From the NCBI GenBank assembly GCA_963715815.1, contig OY970278.1:1984001-2048000 (forward strand): DNA of 64,000 nucleotides, read 5' to 3'. The stretch is from JAFAMS01 sp963715815. GTDB taxonomy: Bacteria; Vulcanimicrobiota; Vulcanimicrobiia; Vulcanimicrobiales; Vulcanimicrobiaceae. The position numbers were made by a program, and so were the translations under genes. The notes under the pieces were generated by a model. That model was given only the letters and a program-made list of their open reading frames with translations, did no database searches and was not told the origin of the DNA. Of the stretch, positions 8,557-16,658 are shown one piece after another (within the stretch, counting starts at the first letter, position 1; each line of letters opens with the position of its first letter).

Positions 8557-9599
8557 CTTGCTCGCAGAACCGAAACGATCGTCTTGGCGGCCGATTCGAC
8601 TTGCGCGCGCGTTACGTCGAGATGCGTAACGGCTCGCAGCTTCGTCTTCCCCATGACGCTGAGGCGCACGTGCTGCTCGCCGAGGCGATTTTCTACGTCG
8701 GCTGCGGTCACGCCGAGGCGATCGACGTCGAAGATCACGATGTTCGTCTCGACGTCCTCGACCGCAAGATTCGGGACCCCATGCACCGCTTCGTAGATTA
8801 TTCGCGCGTTCGCATGATCGTCCGCGAGACGTTCAACGTTGTGCTCGAGCGCGTACAAACACGCCGCTGCGATCACGCCGGCTTGCCGCATCGCGCCGCC
8901 GAAACGCTGTTTGAAGTACCAGGCCTCTTCGATGAAGCTGCGCGAGCCCGCCAACACGGCGCCGACCGGCGCGCCGAGACCTTTGCTGAAGTCGATCCAG
9001 ATCGAATCGAAGTGTTTGCCGTAGGTCGACGCCGGTATCCCGCTTGCAACGACTGCGTTGAGCAGGCGCGCACCGTCACAGTGCATCCACAAGCCGTTTG
9101 CACGCGCCACGCCTGCAATCTCAGCAATCGTGGCCAGCGGCCAAACACCGCCGCCGCCTAAATTCGTCGTCTGCTCGATCGAGACGACGCGGCTGCGGGG
9201 CGAATACCGCGAGGGCGCGCGAATTGCGGCCGCAACCTGCCCGGAAGTGAACATCCCGCGCGCACCGTCTTGCGGATTGAACAGCGCACCGCTGAAGGCC
9301 GGTGTTCCGCCGCCTTCGGCGACGATCGGATGGGCAGTGCGATGCAAAATAATCTCGTCGCCCGGTTTCGTCGCGACCGCAAACGAGATCAAGTTGCACA
9401 TCGTCCCCGACGGCAAGAAGAGCGCGGCTTCTTTGCCCAAGAGTTGCGCAACCGCGGCTTGCAGCCGGTTGACCGTAGGATCTTCACGCCGTTGTTCGTC
9501 GCCGACCTCAGCCTCGGCAATCGCGCGGCGCATGCCTTCGGTCGGCCTCGTCGCGGTGTCGCTGAACAGGTCGATAACGGTGGTTGCGGTTTCGATCAT
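8553..9599 (-). CDS. ltaE: low-specificity L-threonine aldolase
   Basis: The 348-residue fold-type I PLP enzyme splits threonine/allo-threonine to glycine and acetaldehyde. It opens with the family hallmark DLFSDTATRPTEGMRRAIAEAEVGDE (read in two parts), has an Asp pairing with the PLP pyridine (HCDGARLLNA), and carries the PLP lysine K206 in WIDFSKGLGAPVGAVLAGS. It is the last minus-strand gene of the dnaE-his-fts string, 33 bases after ftsZ. Confidence 0.9.
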   Translation of the reverse strand: MIETATTVIDLFSDTATRPTEGMRRAIAEAEVGDEQRREDPTVNRLQAAVAQLLGKEAALFLPSGTMCNLISFAVATKPGDEIILHRTAHPIVAEGGGTPAFSGALFNPQDGARGMFTSGQVAAAIRAPSRYSPRSRVVSIEQTTNLGGGGVWPLATIAEIAGVARANGLWMHCDGARLLNAVVASGIPASTYGKHFDSIWIDFSKGLGAPVGAVLAGSRSFIEEAWYFKQRFGGAMRQAGVIAAACLYALEHNVERLADDHANARIIYEAVHGVPNLAVEDVETNIVIFDVDRLGVTAADVENRLGEQHVRLSVMGKTKLRAVTHLDVTRAQVESAAKTIVSVLRAS

Positions 9600-9632
9600 T
9601 CCCGCTCTTACGCCGCGGGAGGCGTCCGGCCC

Positions 9633-10691
9633 TTAGCCCCTATAGCGCAAAAATGCGGGGACCTCGATGTCGTCCATGTTGACGGGCGCGACCTTGTCGA
9701 AGTCGATCCCCGCCGCCGTCTGCACGTGCGTCTTGGGGACGCCGAAGCCGGCTGCCAGCACGGTGACGCGAACGCGCCCTTGCATCGTCGGATCGATCGA
9801 CGCACCAAAAATGATCTGCGCATCCGAATCGACGGCACGTGAGATCATTTCGGCAGCTTCGTTCACTTCGTACATGGAGAGATCGCTGCCGCCCGTGATA
9901 TTGAAGATCACGCCGCGCGCGCCTTCGATCGTGGCCTCGAGCAGCGGCGATGCGATAGCCTTCTGGGCTGCATCGGCTGCGCGATGCTCGCCGGTTCCTT
10001 CGCCGATTCCCATCATCGCGGATCCGGCGTCGGTCATAACCGTTTTGACGTCGGCAAAGTCGAGATTGATCAGGCCCGGTTGGGTGATCAGGTCGCTGAT
10101 CCCCTGAATGCCTTGACGCAGCACATCGTCCGCATGCGAGAAGGCTTCTTGCAACGGCGTCTTCTTCTCGATAATCTGCAAAATACGTTCGTTCGGGATC
10201 GTGATCAGCGTGTCGACTTTGCTTTCGAGCTCTGCGATGCCGCGTTCCGCGATTTGCATGCGCTTGCGGCCTTCGAATTGGAACGGCTTGGTAACGACCG
10301 CGATCGTCAGAGCACCCGATTCGCGCGCCAGCTCGGCGACGACTGAAACGGCACCCGTGCCCGTCCCACCGCCCATACCCGCAGTTAGGAACACCAGGTC
10401 CGCGCCATCGAGAACCATCGCGAGATCTTCACGTGATTCGTTCGCGGCTTCGTGACCGAGATTCGGATTTGCACCCGCACCGAGACCCCGCGTTAAGCTC
10501 GAGCCGATCTGCACCGTGTTATCGGTCTTCACGTTTCGCAAAGCTTGAACATCGGTGTTGATCGCGTAGAATTCTACGCCACCGAGGCCCGCCTCGATCA
10601 TACGGTTGACGGCGTTGCATCCACCGCCGCCAAGTCCTATCACCTTGATGGTCGCAGCATGATCGGGAACGAAACGTTTGGCGTCTGCCAT
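9633..10691 (-). CDS. ftsZ: cell division protein FtsZ
   Basis: This is the tubulin-like GTPase that forms the division ring. The nucleotide signature GMGGGTGTGA, the IKVIGLGGGGCNAVNRM start and the T7 loop (NLDFADVKTVM) are all intact. The C-terminal recruitment peptide DDIEVPAFLRYRG is intact. The linker between the GTPase core and this peptide is only about 20 residues, much shorter than in many bacteria. I chose the ATG at 10691, preceded by GGAGG at a slightly long spacing; upstream in-frame codons lie in the ftsA overlap. Length is 352 residues. It sits directly after ftsA in the order ftsQ-ftsA-ftsZ. Confidence 0.96.
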   Translation of the reverse strand: MADAKRFVPDHAATIKVIGLGGGGCNAVNRMIEAGLGGVEFYAINTDVQALRNVKTDNTVQIGSSLTRGLGAGANPNLGHEAANESREDLAMVLDGADLVFLTAGMGGGTGTGAVSVVAELARESGALTIAVVTKPFQFEGRKRMQIAERGIAELESKVDTLITIPNERILQIIEKKTPLQEAFSHADDVLRQGIQGISDLITQPGLINLDFADVKTVMTDAGSAMMGIGEGTGEHRAADAAQKAIASPLLEATIEGARGVIFNITGGSDLSMYEVNEAAEMISRAVDSDAQIIFGASIDPTMQGRVRVTVLAAGFGVPKTHVQTAAGIDFDKVAPVNMDDIEVPAFLRYRG

Positions 10692-10723
10692 CGGCGTACT
10701 ATCCTCCAAAGAAAGCGGTAAGT

Positions 10724-11938
10724 TTAATTCCAAAGGTCGCCGAGCCAAGTCCCAAGGCGACCGACGACGCCGCGCCTGTGACCGTTAGCCGGTGCGCCGT
10801 CGGATTTCGGGCCGAAGATGACGAGCCCAACCGCCGTCGCGTACTCGGGTTGTTTGACTGCATCGTTGAGTCCCGCAATCGTCGAGGGATACCCGATGCG
10901 TGTCGGAAGGCCGAAGATCTCGCTTGCTGATGTGTCGATGCCGGAGAGACGCGCGCCGCCTCCCGTAAGCACGACTTCGGCTAAGATCATATCGCGCGCT
11001 ACATGCTCGGAAATGTGTGCGCGCGCCATGCGGAAGAGTTCGGTGATGCGCGGCTCGATGATCGCACGCAGTTCTTGCGTTGTGACCATCCGCGAATTGC
11101 GTCCGTCGAGCGTCTTGACCGAAAAACTCGTCTCGTCGCCGAGCTCGAACTTCGCGGCGCTGCCGTAGGTACGCTTGACGTTCTCGGCTTCGGCAAAGTT
11201 CGTCTTGAGGCCGAGCGCAATGTCGTTCGTAAGGATGTTGCCGCCGACCGGCAGCGTTCCGGTGTGAATCGCACCGCCGCCGACGTACACGGCGATGTCG
11301 GTCGTTCCACCGCCGATGTCGAGCAGAATGACGCCGACGTGCTTTTCTTCCGGCAAGAGCGTCGCAGCAGACGAAGCAAGCGGTTCGAATATGAGCCCGG
11401 CGGTCTCGAGTCCGGCGCGATGCACGCACTTGAGCACGTTCGCGATGAACGTCGAGCCGCCGGTAACGATGTGCGTCTCAACCTCGAGGCGTCCGCCGGA
11501 CATGCCGACCGGATCCGTCACGCCTTCGTGACCATCGACGGTATAGTGGCGCGGCAGGGCGTGAATGATTTGCCGGTCTGCGGCCAAGTTGATGATCTTT
11601 GAGGCGTCGAGGACGCGGCGCACGTCGCCGTGCACAACCTCGCGCTCCTCGCCGGAGACCGCGACGATGCCACGATTGTTCGTGCTCTGAATGTGCTCGC
11701 CGGTGACGCCCACGTAGACTTGGGAGATGGAAACACCCGCCATCCGTTCGGCCCGCTCCGTCGCGGCTTCAATAGCCTTGACGGTCTCCTCGAGATCGGT
11801 TACGACGCCGCGGCGAAGCCCGGTTGAGGGTGCTTCCCCGACACCGATGATCTCGAGGCCGGCTGGTCCGGTAGCGGCGACGACGGCGCACGTTTTGGTC
11901 GTCCCAATGTCGAGCCCGGCGAGGGTCTGCGACCTCAT
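10724..11938 (-). CDS. ftsA: cell division protein FtsA
   Basis: The 404-residue actin-like ATPase links FtsZ filaments to the membrane. Actin-fold phosphate loops are visible: GLDIGTTKTCAVV near the N-terminus and VILLDIGGGTTDIAVY in the middle. The FtsA-specific SHS2 (1C) domain lies between (residues ~85-165, VYVGVTGEHIQSTNNRG). A short amphipathic C-terminal helix (VVGRLGTWLGDLWN) fits the membrane-targeting sequence. It lies between ftsQ and ftsZ. Confidence 0.95.
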   Translation of the reverse strand: MRSQTLAGLDIGTTKTCAVVAATGPAGLEIIGVGEAPSTGLRRGVVTDLEETVKAIEAATERAERMAGVSISQVYVGVTGEHIQSTNNRGIVAVSGEEREVVHGDVRRVLDASKIINLAADRQIIHALPRHYTVDGHEGVTDPVGMSGGRLEVETHIVTGGSTFIANVLKCVHRAGLETAGLIFEPLASSAATLLPEEKHVGVILLDIGGGTTDIAVYVGGGAIHTGTLPVGGNILTNDIALGLKTNFAEAENVKRTYGSAAKFELGDETSFSVKTLDGRNSRMVTTQELRAIIEPRITELFRMARAHISEHVARDMILAEVVLTGGGARLSGIDTSASEIFGLPTRIGYPSTIAGLNDAVKQPEYATAVGLVIFGPKSDGAPANGHRRGVVGRLGTWLGDLWN

Positions 11939-11973
11939 CCCCTAGATATTGTGTCTCCCCTGCGAAAACCCTA

Positions 11974-12732
11974 CTACTTGTGGGGGCTGCGCTCCTCAAC
12001 GACGGGGGTCGACGGTGCCCGGAGATCGATGACCGCAACGTCCCGGGTCCGCTTCCCGTATGCTTGCAGAATCGGGTCAACGAGGTCAGCCTTCTGCGCC
12101 AGGTCACGGTCATCGCCAAAACGCACCGCGGTGCCGCCCTTTAGTGTGACCTCGAGCCCGCCGAAACGATCGAATCCGATAGAGACCGGCTCAACGCGAT
12201 GCGCGCGCAACGTTTGCACGTCCGAAAGAAAACGCGTGAGCTGTGCGACATCGACGATCGATCCTGCGTGTTGCGGTGCGAGCGACGGCCATCCGATTAC
12301 CGTCGCGCTCGGCGCGTCGTTGCACGACGTTTCGATCACATGTCCGCTCGCATCGACCAAATATCGCGAAGATGCAGCTTGCAGGCACGCGGCAGGCGTG
12401 CGCTCGACGACGACGATGCGAATGCTAGCGGGCAACGAGCGATGTACCCGCGTCCGTTGCACCCACGGCAACGCATCAACACGCGCTTCGGCAGCATGTT
12501 TATCGATCAACCAGATGTTGCGATCGCTTGGAATCGCCGCACGTTTGAGGACGTCAGCTGGCGTTACATGACTCGTTCCATATACGTTGACGCTTTTCGG
12601 ATTGAAGCCGGGCCACGTCGCAATCCGAAAACCTGCAATTCCGGCAGCGACGAGCAGGATGGCGACGAAAATCCACAATACCCGCAAGCGTCCAAGCAGC
12701 GATGGTTTGACACGGCGGCGTACTGCGCTCAC
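11974..12732 (-). CDS. ftsQ: cell division protein FtsQ/DivIB
   Basis: The 252-residue type II membrane protein has a short basic cytoplasmic N-terminus, one transmembrane helix (VLWIFVAILLVAAGIAGF), and a POTRA domain directly after it (VNVYGTSHVTPADVLKRAAI ... WVQRTRVHRSLPASIRI), then the FtsQ/DivIB beta domain. It connects early (FtsZ/A) and late division proteins. The start ATG overlaps the stop of the HAD gene by four bases. Its position upstream of ftsA-ftsZ matches the classical dcw order. Confidence 0.9.
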   Translation of the reverse strand: MSAVRRRVKPSLLGRLRVLWIFVAILLVAAGIAGFRIATWPGFNPKSVNVYGTSHVTPADVLKRAAIPSDRNIWLIDKHAAEARVDALPWVQRTRVHRSLPASIRIVVVERTPAACLQAASSRYLVDASGHVIETSCNDAPSATVIGWPSLAPQHAGSIVDVAQLTRFLSDVQTLRAHRVEPVSIGFDRFGGLEVTLKGGTAVRFGDDRDLAQKADLVDPILQAYGKRTRDVAVIDLRAPSTPVVEERSPHK

Positions 12733-13538
12733 GCCGCGCTCAAAATAAAGCGCTCGATCGCCTCGGCGACGCCGTCATTCTCGACGCCGGCGACGATCGC
12801 ATCCGCTTTCTCCGTCAGCTCCGGCGGAGCGGTTCCCATTGCAACACCAAAGCCCGCGCTTGCGAGTAGCGGAACGTCGTTCCAGGAATCGCCGATCGCC
12901 ATCGTTTCGGCAAGCTCGACGCCATAATACTTTGCAACCGCTCGCAGCGCGTGGCCCTTGTCGACGCTCGCATCGATCACTTCGACGAACTCGGGTTGAC
13001 TGCGGGTCACGTTCGCCTCGCCCGCGAGCCACACTCGCAGCTCCTCGGCATATGCGCCGGCGCCTCTAGGATCCAGCACACAATTGATTTTGGTTGAGGG
13101 ACGCTCGGCAAAGAATTCCGTCAGCGGCCCGACCACGTGTGCCTCGACCTTCGCGAGGGCCGTGTAACTGCGCGTGTACTCGTCGTCGACTTCCGTGTAC
13201 AATTTGTCTTCGAAATAGCCGAGCGCGCGAACGCCTTCGTTCGCCGCGCGCGCGAAAACCCGCACGCCTATCGGCGCCGGGATCGGCGTGTGCGTCAGGA
13301 GCTCACCCGACGCGACGACGTAGGTTGCCGCACCTTGATAACAAACGATCGGCCCTTCGATTCCGATCGCCGTTGCGAAGGGGCGCGCAGCCGCGAACAT
13401 CCGTCCCGTCACCATCGTGAAGGCGACGCCGGTGCTGCGCGCGCGCGTAATAGCGTTCTTGACGTTCTGCGAGATCTGCAGCTTCGTTGAGATCAACGTG
13501 CCGTCCAGATCGAGTGCGACGAGGCGAATCCGGCTCAT
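12729..13538 (-). CDS. Cof-type HAD-superfamily hydrolase
   Basis: The 269-residue phosphatase has the HAD motif I near its start (LVALDLDGTLIS), motif II in VAFTMVTGRM, the Cof-type C2B cap in the middle, and motifs III/IV in DKGHALRAVAKYYG and MAIGDSWNDVPLL. Such enzymes dephosphorylate sugar phosphates, flavins or similar metabolites. It is embedded with four-base overlaps between hisD and ftsQ. A histidinol-phosphatase role is tempting given the neighbours, but nothing in the sequence shows it; the known HAD histidinol phosphatases are HisB/HisN types. Confidence 0.87.
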   Translation of the reverse strand: MSRIRLVALDLDGTLISTKLQISQNVKNAITRARSTGVAFTMVTGRMFAAARPFATAIGIEGPIVCYQGAATYVVASGELLTHTPIPAPIGVRVFARAANEGVRALGYFEDKLYTEVDDEYTRSYTALAKVEAHVVGPLTEFFAERPSTKINCVLDPRGAGAYAEELRVWLAGEANVTRSQPEFVEVIDASVDKGHALRAVAKYYGVELAETMAIGDSWNDVPLLASAGFGVAMGTAPPELTEKADAIVAGVENDGVAEAIERFILSAA

Positions 13539-14824
13539 CGTTTCCGGATTCTCGCGCTCTGTGCGTGCGCCGGAAGACCTTCGAAATCCGCAAGCGACGC
13601 GAGGACGTCAGCATCCGCCTGCATTCGCGAATCGCTGTACTCGACGAGCGACATCGTCCGCGTGAAGTCCGAAAGACGGAGGCCGGAAGCAAAGCGCGCT
13701 GCGCCAGCTGTCGGTAAGACGTGATTCGTCCCCGCGATATAGTCGCCGGCCGCAACCGGGGTCGATGCACCGATAAAAATTGCGCCCGCATGACGGACAC
13801 GCGGGACGAGTCGCATCGGCTCGCGTGTTTGAATCGAAAGATGCTCGGGCGCAAAGCGATCGATGATCTCGACGATCTCGTCTTCGTCGCGGGCGTGGAT
13901 CAGCCAAGCACGTTCATCAAATACTTGCCGCACGATCTCGTTGCGTTCCGTCTCCGTCGACGCCGCCAGCACATCTGAGACGCGCTCGAGCACTTTGCGG
14001 CTGCTCGAAACAGTCGCAACACGTGCGTAGGCATCGTGCTCCGCTTGCGCCAGCATCTCGCCGGCCACGAGCTCGGGCTGCGAGCTTTCATCGGCGACGA
14101 CCAGTACTTCCGAGGGTCCGGCAAGTCCGTCGATTCCGACAACGCCGAAGACTTGACGCTTTGCTTCGGTGACCCAGACGCTTCCAGGCCCAACAATTTT
14201 GTCAACTTGTGCGATTCTAGGGGTTCCGTAAGCGAGCGCACCAATCGCTTGCGCGCCCCCAATTGCGTAAAGCTCATCGACGCCGCAGAGCACGCACGCG
14301 AAAAGAATTGCGGGATTGACGCCTTTCGTGCCGCGAACCGGCGGGCTCGCTACGACGACGCGCTCAACGCCCGCGAGTTTGGCCGGTACGGTCGTCATGA
14401 TCGCTGACGAGGGCAGCGACGCCGTTCCGCCCGGGACGTACGCACCCACGCTCGCGAGCGGACGTACGAGCACTGCATAGTGTGAACCATCAGGCTCGGC
14501 GTACACCGCGTCCGCAATGCGTTGCCGCGCATGAAACGCAAGCACGCGCTCGCGCGCCAACTCGAGGCCGGCGGCAACGTCGCTTGGAACGAACGCTCGC
14601 GCTTCTTCCAGCGATGGAAGCGCGACGCGCAAACGTTCGAGCGTAAAATCCGGATCGTCGAAGCGTCGCGCATAGTCGCACAATGCATCATCGCCCCGCG
14701 AGCGCACGTCCCGCAAGATCTTGCTCACGCTCGAAACGACGTCTTCGCTCGGCATCCATCCGGGCGCGTAAAGTTCCGCGAGGGCGTTACGGTCGCGGCT
14801 TTCGACGATCGGAGGCGGCTTCAC
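13535..14824 (-). CDS. hisD: histidinol dehydrogenase
   Basis: The 429-residue enzyme catalyses the last two oxidation steps of histidine synthesis (histidinol to histidine, NAD+ and zinc dependent). Characteristic segments are YVPGGTASLPSSAIM, the signature around VDKIVGPGSVWVTEAKRQVFG and GIDGLAGPSEVLVVAD, EMLAQAEHDAYA, and AGATHFV-like FIGASTPVAAGDYIAGTNHV near the C-terminus. It follows hisG with a four-base overlap, so hisZ-hisG-hisD are translationally coupled. Confidence 0.95.
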   Translation of the reverse strand: MKPPPIVESRDRNALAELYAPGWMPSEDVVSSVSKILRDVRSRGDDALCDYARRFDDPDFTLERLRVALPSLEEARAFVPSDVAAGLELARERVLAFHARQRIADAVYAEPDGSHYAVLVRPLASVGAYVPGGTASLPSSAIMTTVPAKLAGVERVVVASPPVRGTKGVNPAILFACVLCGVDELYAIGGAQAIGALAYGTPRIAQVDKIVGPGSVWVTEAKRQVFGVVGIDGLAGPSEVLVVADESSQPELVAGEMLAQAEHDAYARVATVSSSRKVLERVSDVLAASTETERNEIVRQVFDERAWLIHARDEDEIVEIIDRFAPEHLSIQTREPMRLVPRVRHAGAIFIGASTPVAAGDYIAGTNHVLPTAGAARFASGLRLSDFTRTMSLVEYSDSRMQADADVLASLADFEGLPAHAQSARIRKR

Positions 14825-15459
14825 GCCTTGACCGCCGCGTTTTCGGCTTTGAGCCGCTCCAAAAGTCCGCGAAGCTCGGCGTACTTCGCACGAAACCGAA
14901 TCGGATTGACGACGAAGCGCGCGGTCGAGCGATCGATTTCGTCGACGATGACGAGATCGTGCTCGCGCAACGTGTTTCCGCTCTGCGTGAGGTCGACGAT
15001 CAGGTCCGCAAGACCGACGAGTGGCGCGAGCTCAACGGAACCGTGCAAAGGGATGATCTCAACCGGAAGATCGCGTTCGGAGAAAAAGACCTCCGCACTG
15101 CGAACGTATTTCGTCGCGACGCGCAAAAACGTCGGGAGCGGAGCGCCTTCGTGATAGCGATCGATCCGGCGCGCCGCGACGATGAGGCGGCACGCGCCGA
15201 AGCCGAGATCGGCGAGTTCGCTGACGTGACGATCGGTTTCCCACAGCACGTCCTTGCCGACGATTCCGCAATCTGCTGCTCCGAACTCGACGTACGCGGG
15301 AACGTCGCTCGGGCGCAGGAAGACGAGCTCGACGTCGTCGCTGACGCGCACTGCGAGACGGCGACCGGCGTCATCCGGCACATCGATCCCCGCTTCGCGC
15401 AATCGCGCGGCTGCGTCGTCGAAGAGCGCGCCCTTGGGGACGGCGATGACCAAACTCAT
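14821..15459 (-). CDS. hisG: ATP phosphoribosyltransferase, short form
   Basis: The 212-residue enzyme catalyses the first step of histidine synthesis (ATP + PRPP to phosphoribosyl-ATP). It starts MSLVIAVPKGALFDDAA and carries GAADCGIVGKDVLWE and the PRPP-loop region DLIVDLTQSGNTLREHDL. It lacks the C-terminal regulatory domain of the long form, so it must work with HisZ, whose gene is immediately upstream and overlaps it (TAATG). Confidence 0.94.
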   Translation of the reverse strand: MSLVIAVPKGALFDDAAARLREAGIDVPDDAGRRLAVRVSDDVELVFLRPSDVPAYVEFGAADCGIVGKDVLWETDRHVSELADLGFGACRLIVAARRIDRYHEGAPLPTFLRVATKYVRSAEVFFSERDLPVEIIPLHGSVELAPLVGLADLIVDLTQSGNTLREHDLVIVDEIDRSTARFVVNPIRFRAKYAELRGLLERLKAENAAVKA

Positions 15460-16658
15460 TAGTGCGGCGCCCTAAACGGACTCTGAACTTCGACCGGCGT
15501 CGATGGCACCTTGCGGACGCGAAGCTCTTTAACCGCGCCGTTTCGCGAGACCAAAATGCGCGGAATCCCGTGCGCGCGCGCATCGGCGAGCAGCGCTTCG
15601 TCGCTCAGATCCGCGGATGCGCAGCGGACGACGTTTCCCGCCGCACGTTCGCGCGCAGCGACGATATCCGATCCCGCAACCAGCATGTCGATGCGCGGCC
15701 GCTTGCGGTCGAGATGACGCCCACGGCGTTCCAGAGCAATCAAAATCCGCTCGATGCCGCCCATCCAACCGACGGCCGGAACGTCGTAGCCGAAACGCGG
15801 CAGCAAACTGTCGTATCGGCCGCCGCCGCACAGCGAGAAGCCGATCTCTTCGATGTAGCCTTCGAAAACGAAACCGGTGTAGTACTCGAGATCGCGCAAC
15901 ATTGCGAAGTCGACGTTGATCCGCCCGCCGATGCCCAGACTCGCGGCGCGATTGAGGAGCTGCTCGAGGCGGTCGAGCGCGATCTGCGAGACCGGCGTGA
16001 CGCACAGCGGCCGCACTGTTTCGAGCGCGTCGAGACCGCCGCGCAGCATTGCGTACTCCGTCAAGCGCGGATCGTACTCGCGCAGCGCGACGATGTTGCG
16101 TTCGCCGATCATCGTCTTGCAATGCTTGCGCGAAGCCGGCGGAACCGCCATTGCTTCCAAAACACCATCGATGACGTTTGCGTCGTTAATATCGAAGCAT
16201 GCATCCGAAAGTCCGACCGCATCGAGAATCTCGACCGCCATGAATAACGCCTCGGCATCGGCGTCGACGCCGCCCCACCCGATCAATTCGACGCCCGCCT
16301 GCGTGAATTCGCGCATGCGGCCTTCCTGCGGTTCTTCGTAGCGGTACGCCGGCGCGATGTACGAGAGACGCAACGGCAAAGGATCTTCGCGCATCCTCGT
16401 GGAGACGAGGCGCGCGATCGGCGTTGTCATCTCCGGCCGCAGCGCCATTGCATTGGCTTGACGGTCGGTAAAGCGAAACGTTTCCTCGGTCAGCGTATCG
16501 CCGAGGCCGAACTCGAGGACTTCTGAGCGCTCGAACCCCGGCGTCATCACTTCTTGATACGACCAGCGTCCGAAGACCGCACGAATCTTCTGCTCGATCT
16601 CGCGTTTGCGAGCAAGCTCGTGAGGAAGCCAATCGCGGACCCCCGCAGGAAGCCGCAT
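15459..16658 (-). CDS. hisZ: ATP phosphoribosyltransferase regulatory subunit HisZ
   Basis: The 399-residue class II histidyl-tRNA-synthetase paralogue allosterically regulates and completes short HisG. HisRS-like elements are present: GVRDWLPHELARKREIEQKI, RPEMTTPIARLV (motif 2 region), EFTQAGVELIGW, and SLCGGGRYDSLLPRFG. There is no anticodon-binding domain of full HisRS type; the C-terminus is a short 85-residue domain. The frame is open far upstream inside dnaE, but the real start is the ATG at 16658, overlapping the dnaE stop as TAATG. Confidence 0.92.
   Translation of the reverse strand: MRLPAGVRDWLPHELARKREIEQKIRAVFGRWSYQEVMTPGFERSEVLEFGLGDTLTEETFRFTDRQANAMALRPEMTTPIARLVSTRMREDPLPLRLSYIAPAYRYEEPQEGRMREFTQAGVELIGWGGVDADAEALFMAVEILDAVGLSDACFDINDANVIDGVLEAMAVPPASRKHCKTMIGERNIVALREYDPRLTEYAMLRGGLDALETVRPLCVTPVSQIALDRLEQLLNRAASLGIGGRINVDFAMLRDLEYYTGFVFEGYIEEIGFSLCGGGRYDSLLPRFGYDVPAVGWMGGIERILIALERRGRHLDRKRPRIDMLVAGSDIVAARERAAGNVVRCASADLSDEALLADARAHGIPRILVSRNGAVKELRVRKVPSTPVEVQSPFRAPH

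Noticed and set aside
12729..13538. HAD gene as the missing histidinol-phosphatase
   Set aside because: It is a Cof-type HAD with no specific histidinol-phosphatase feature; neighbourhood alone is not enough.
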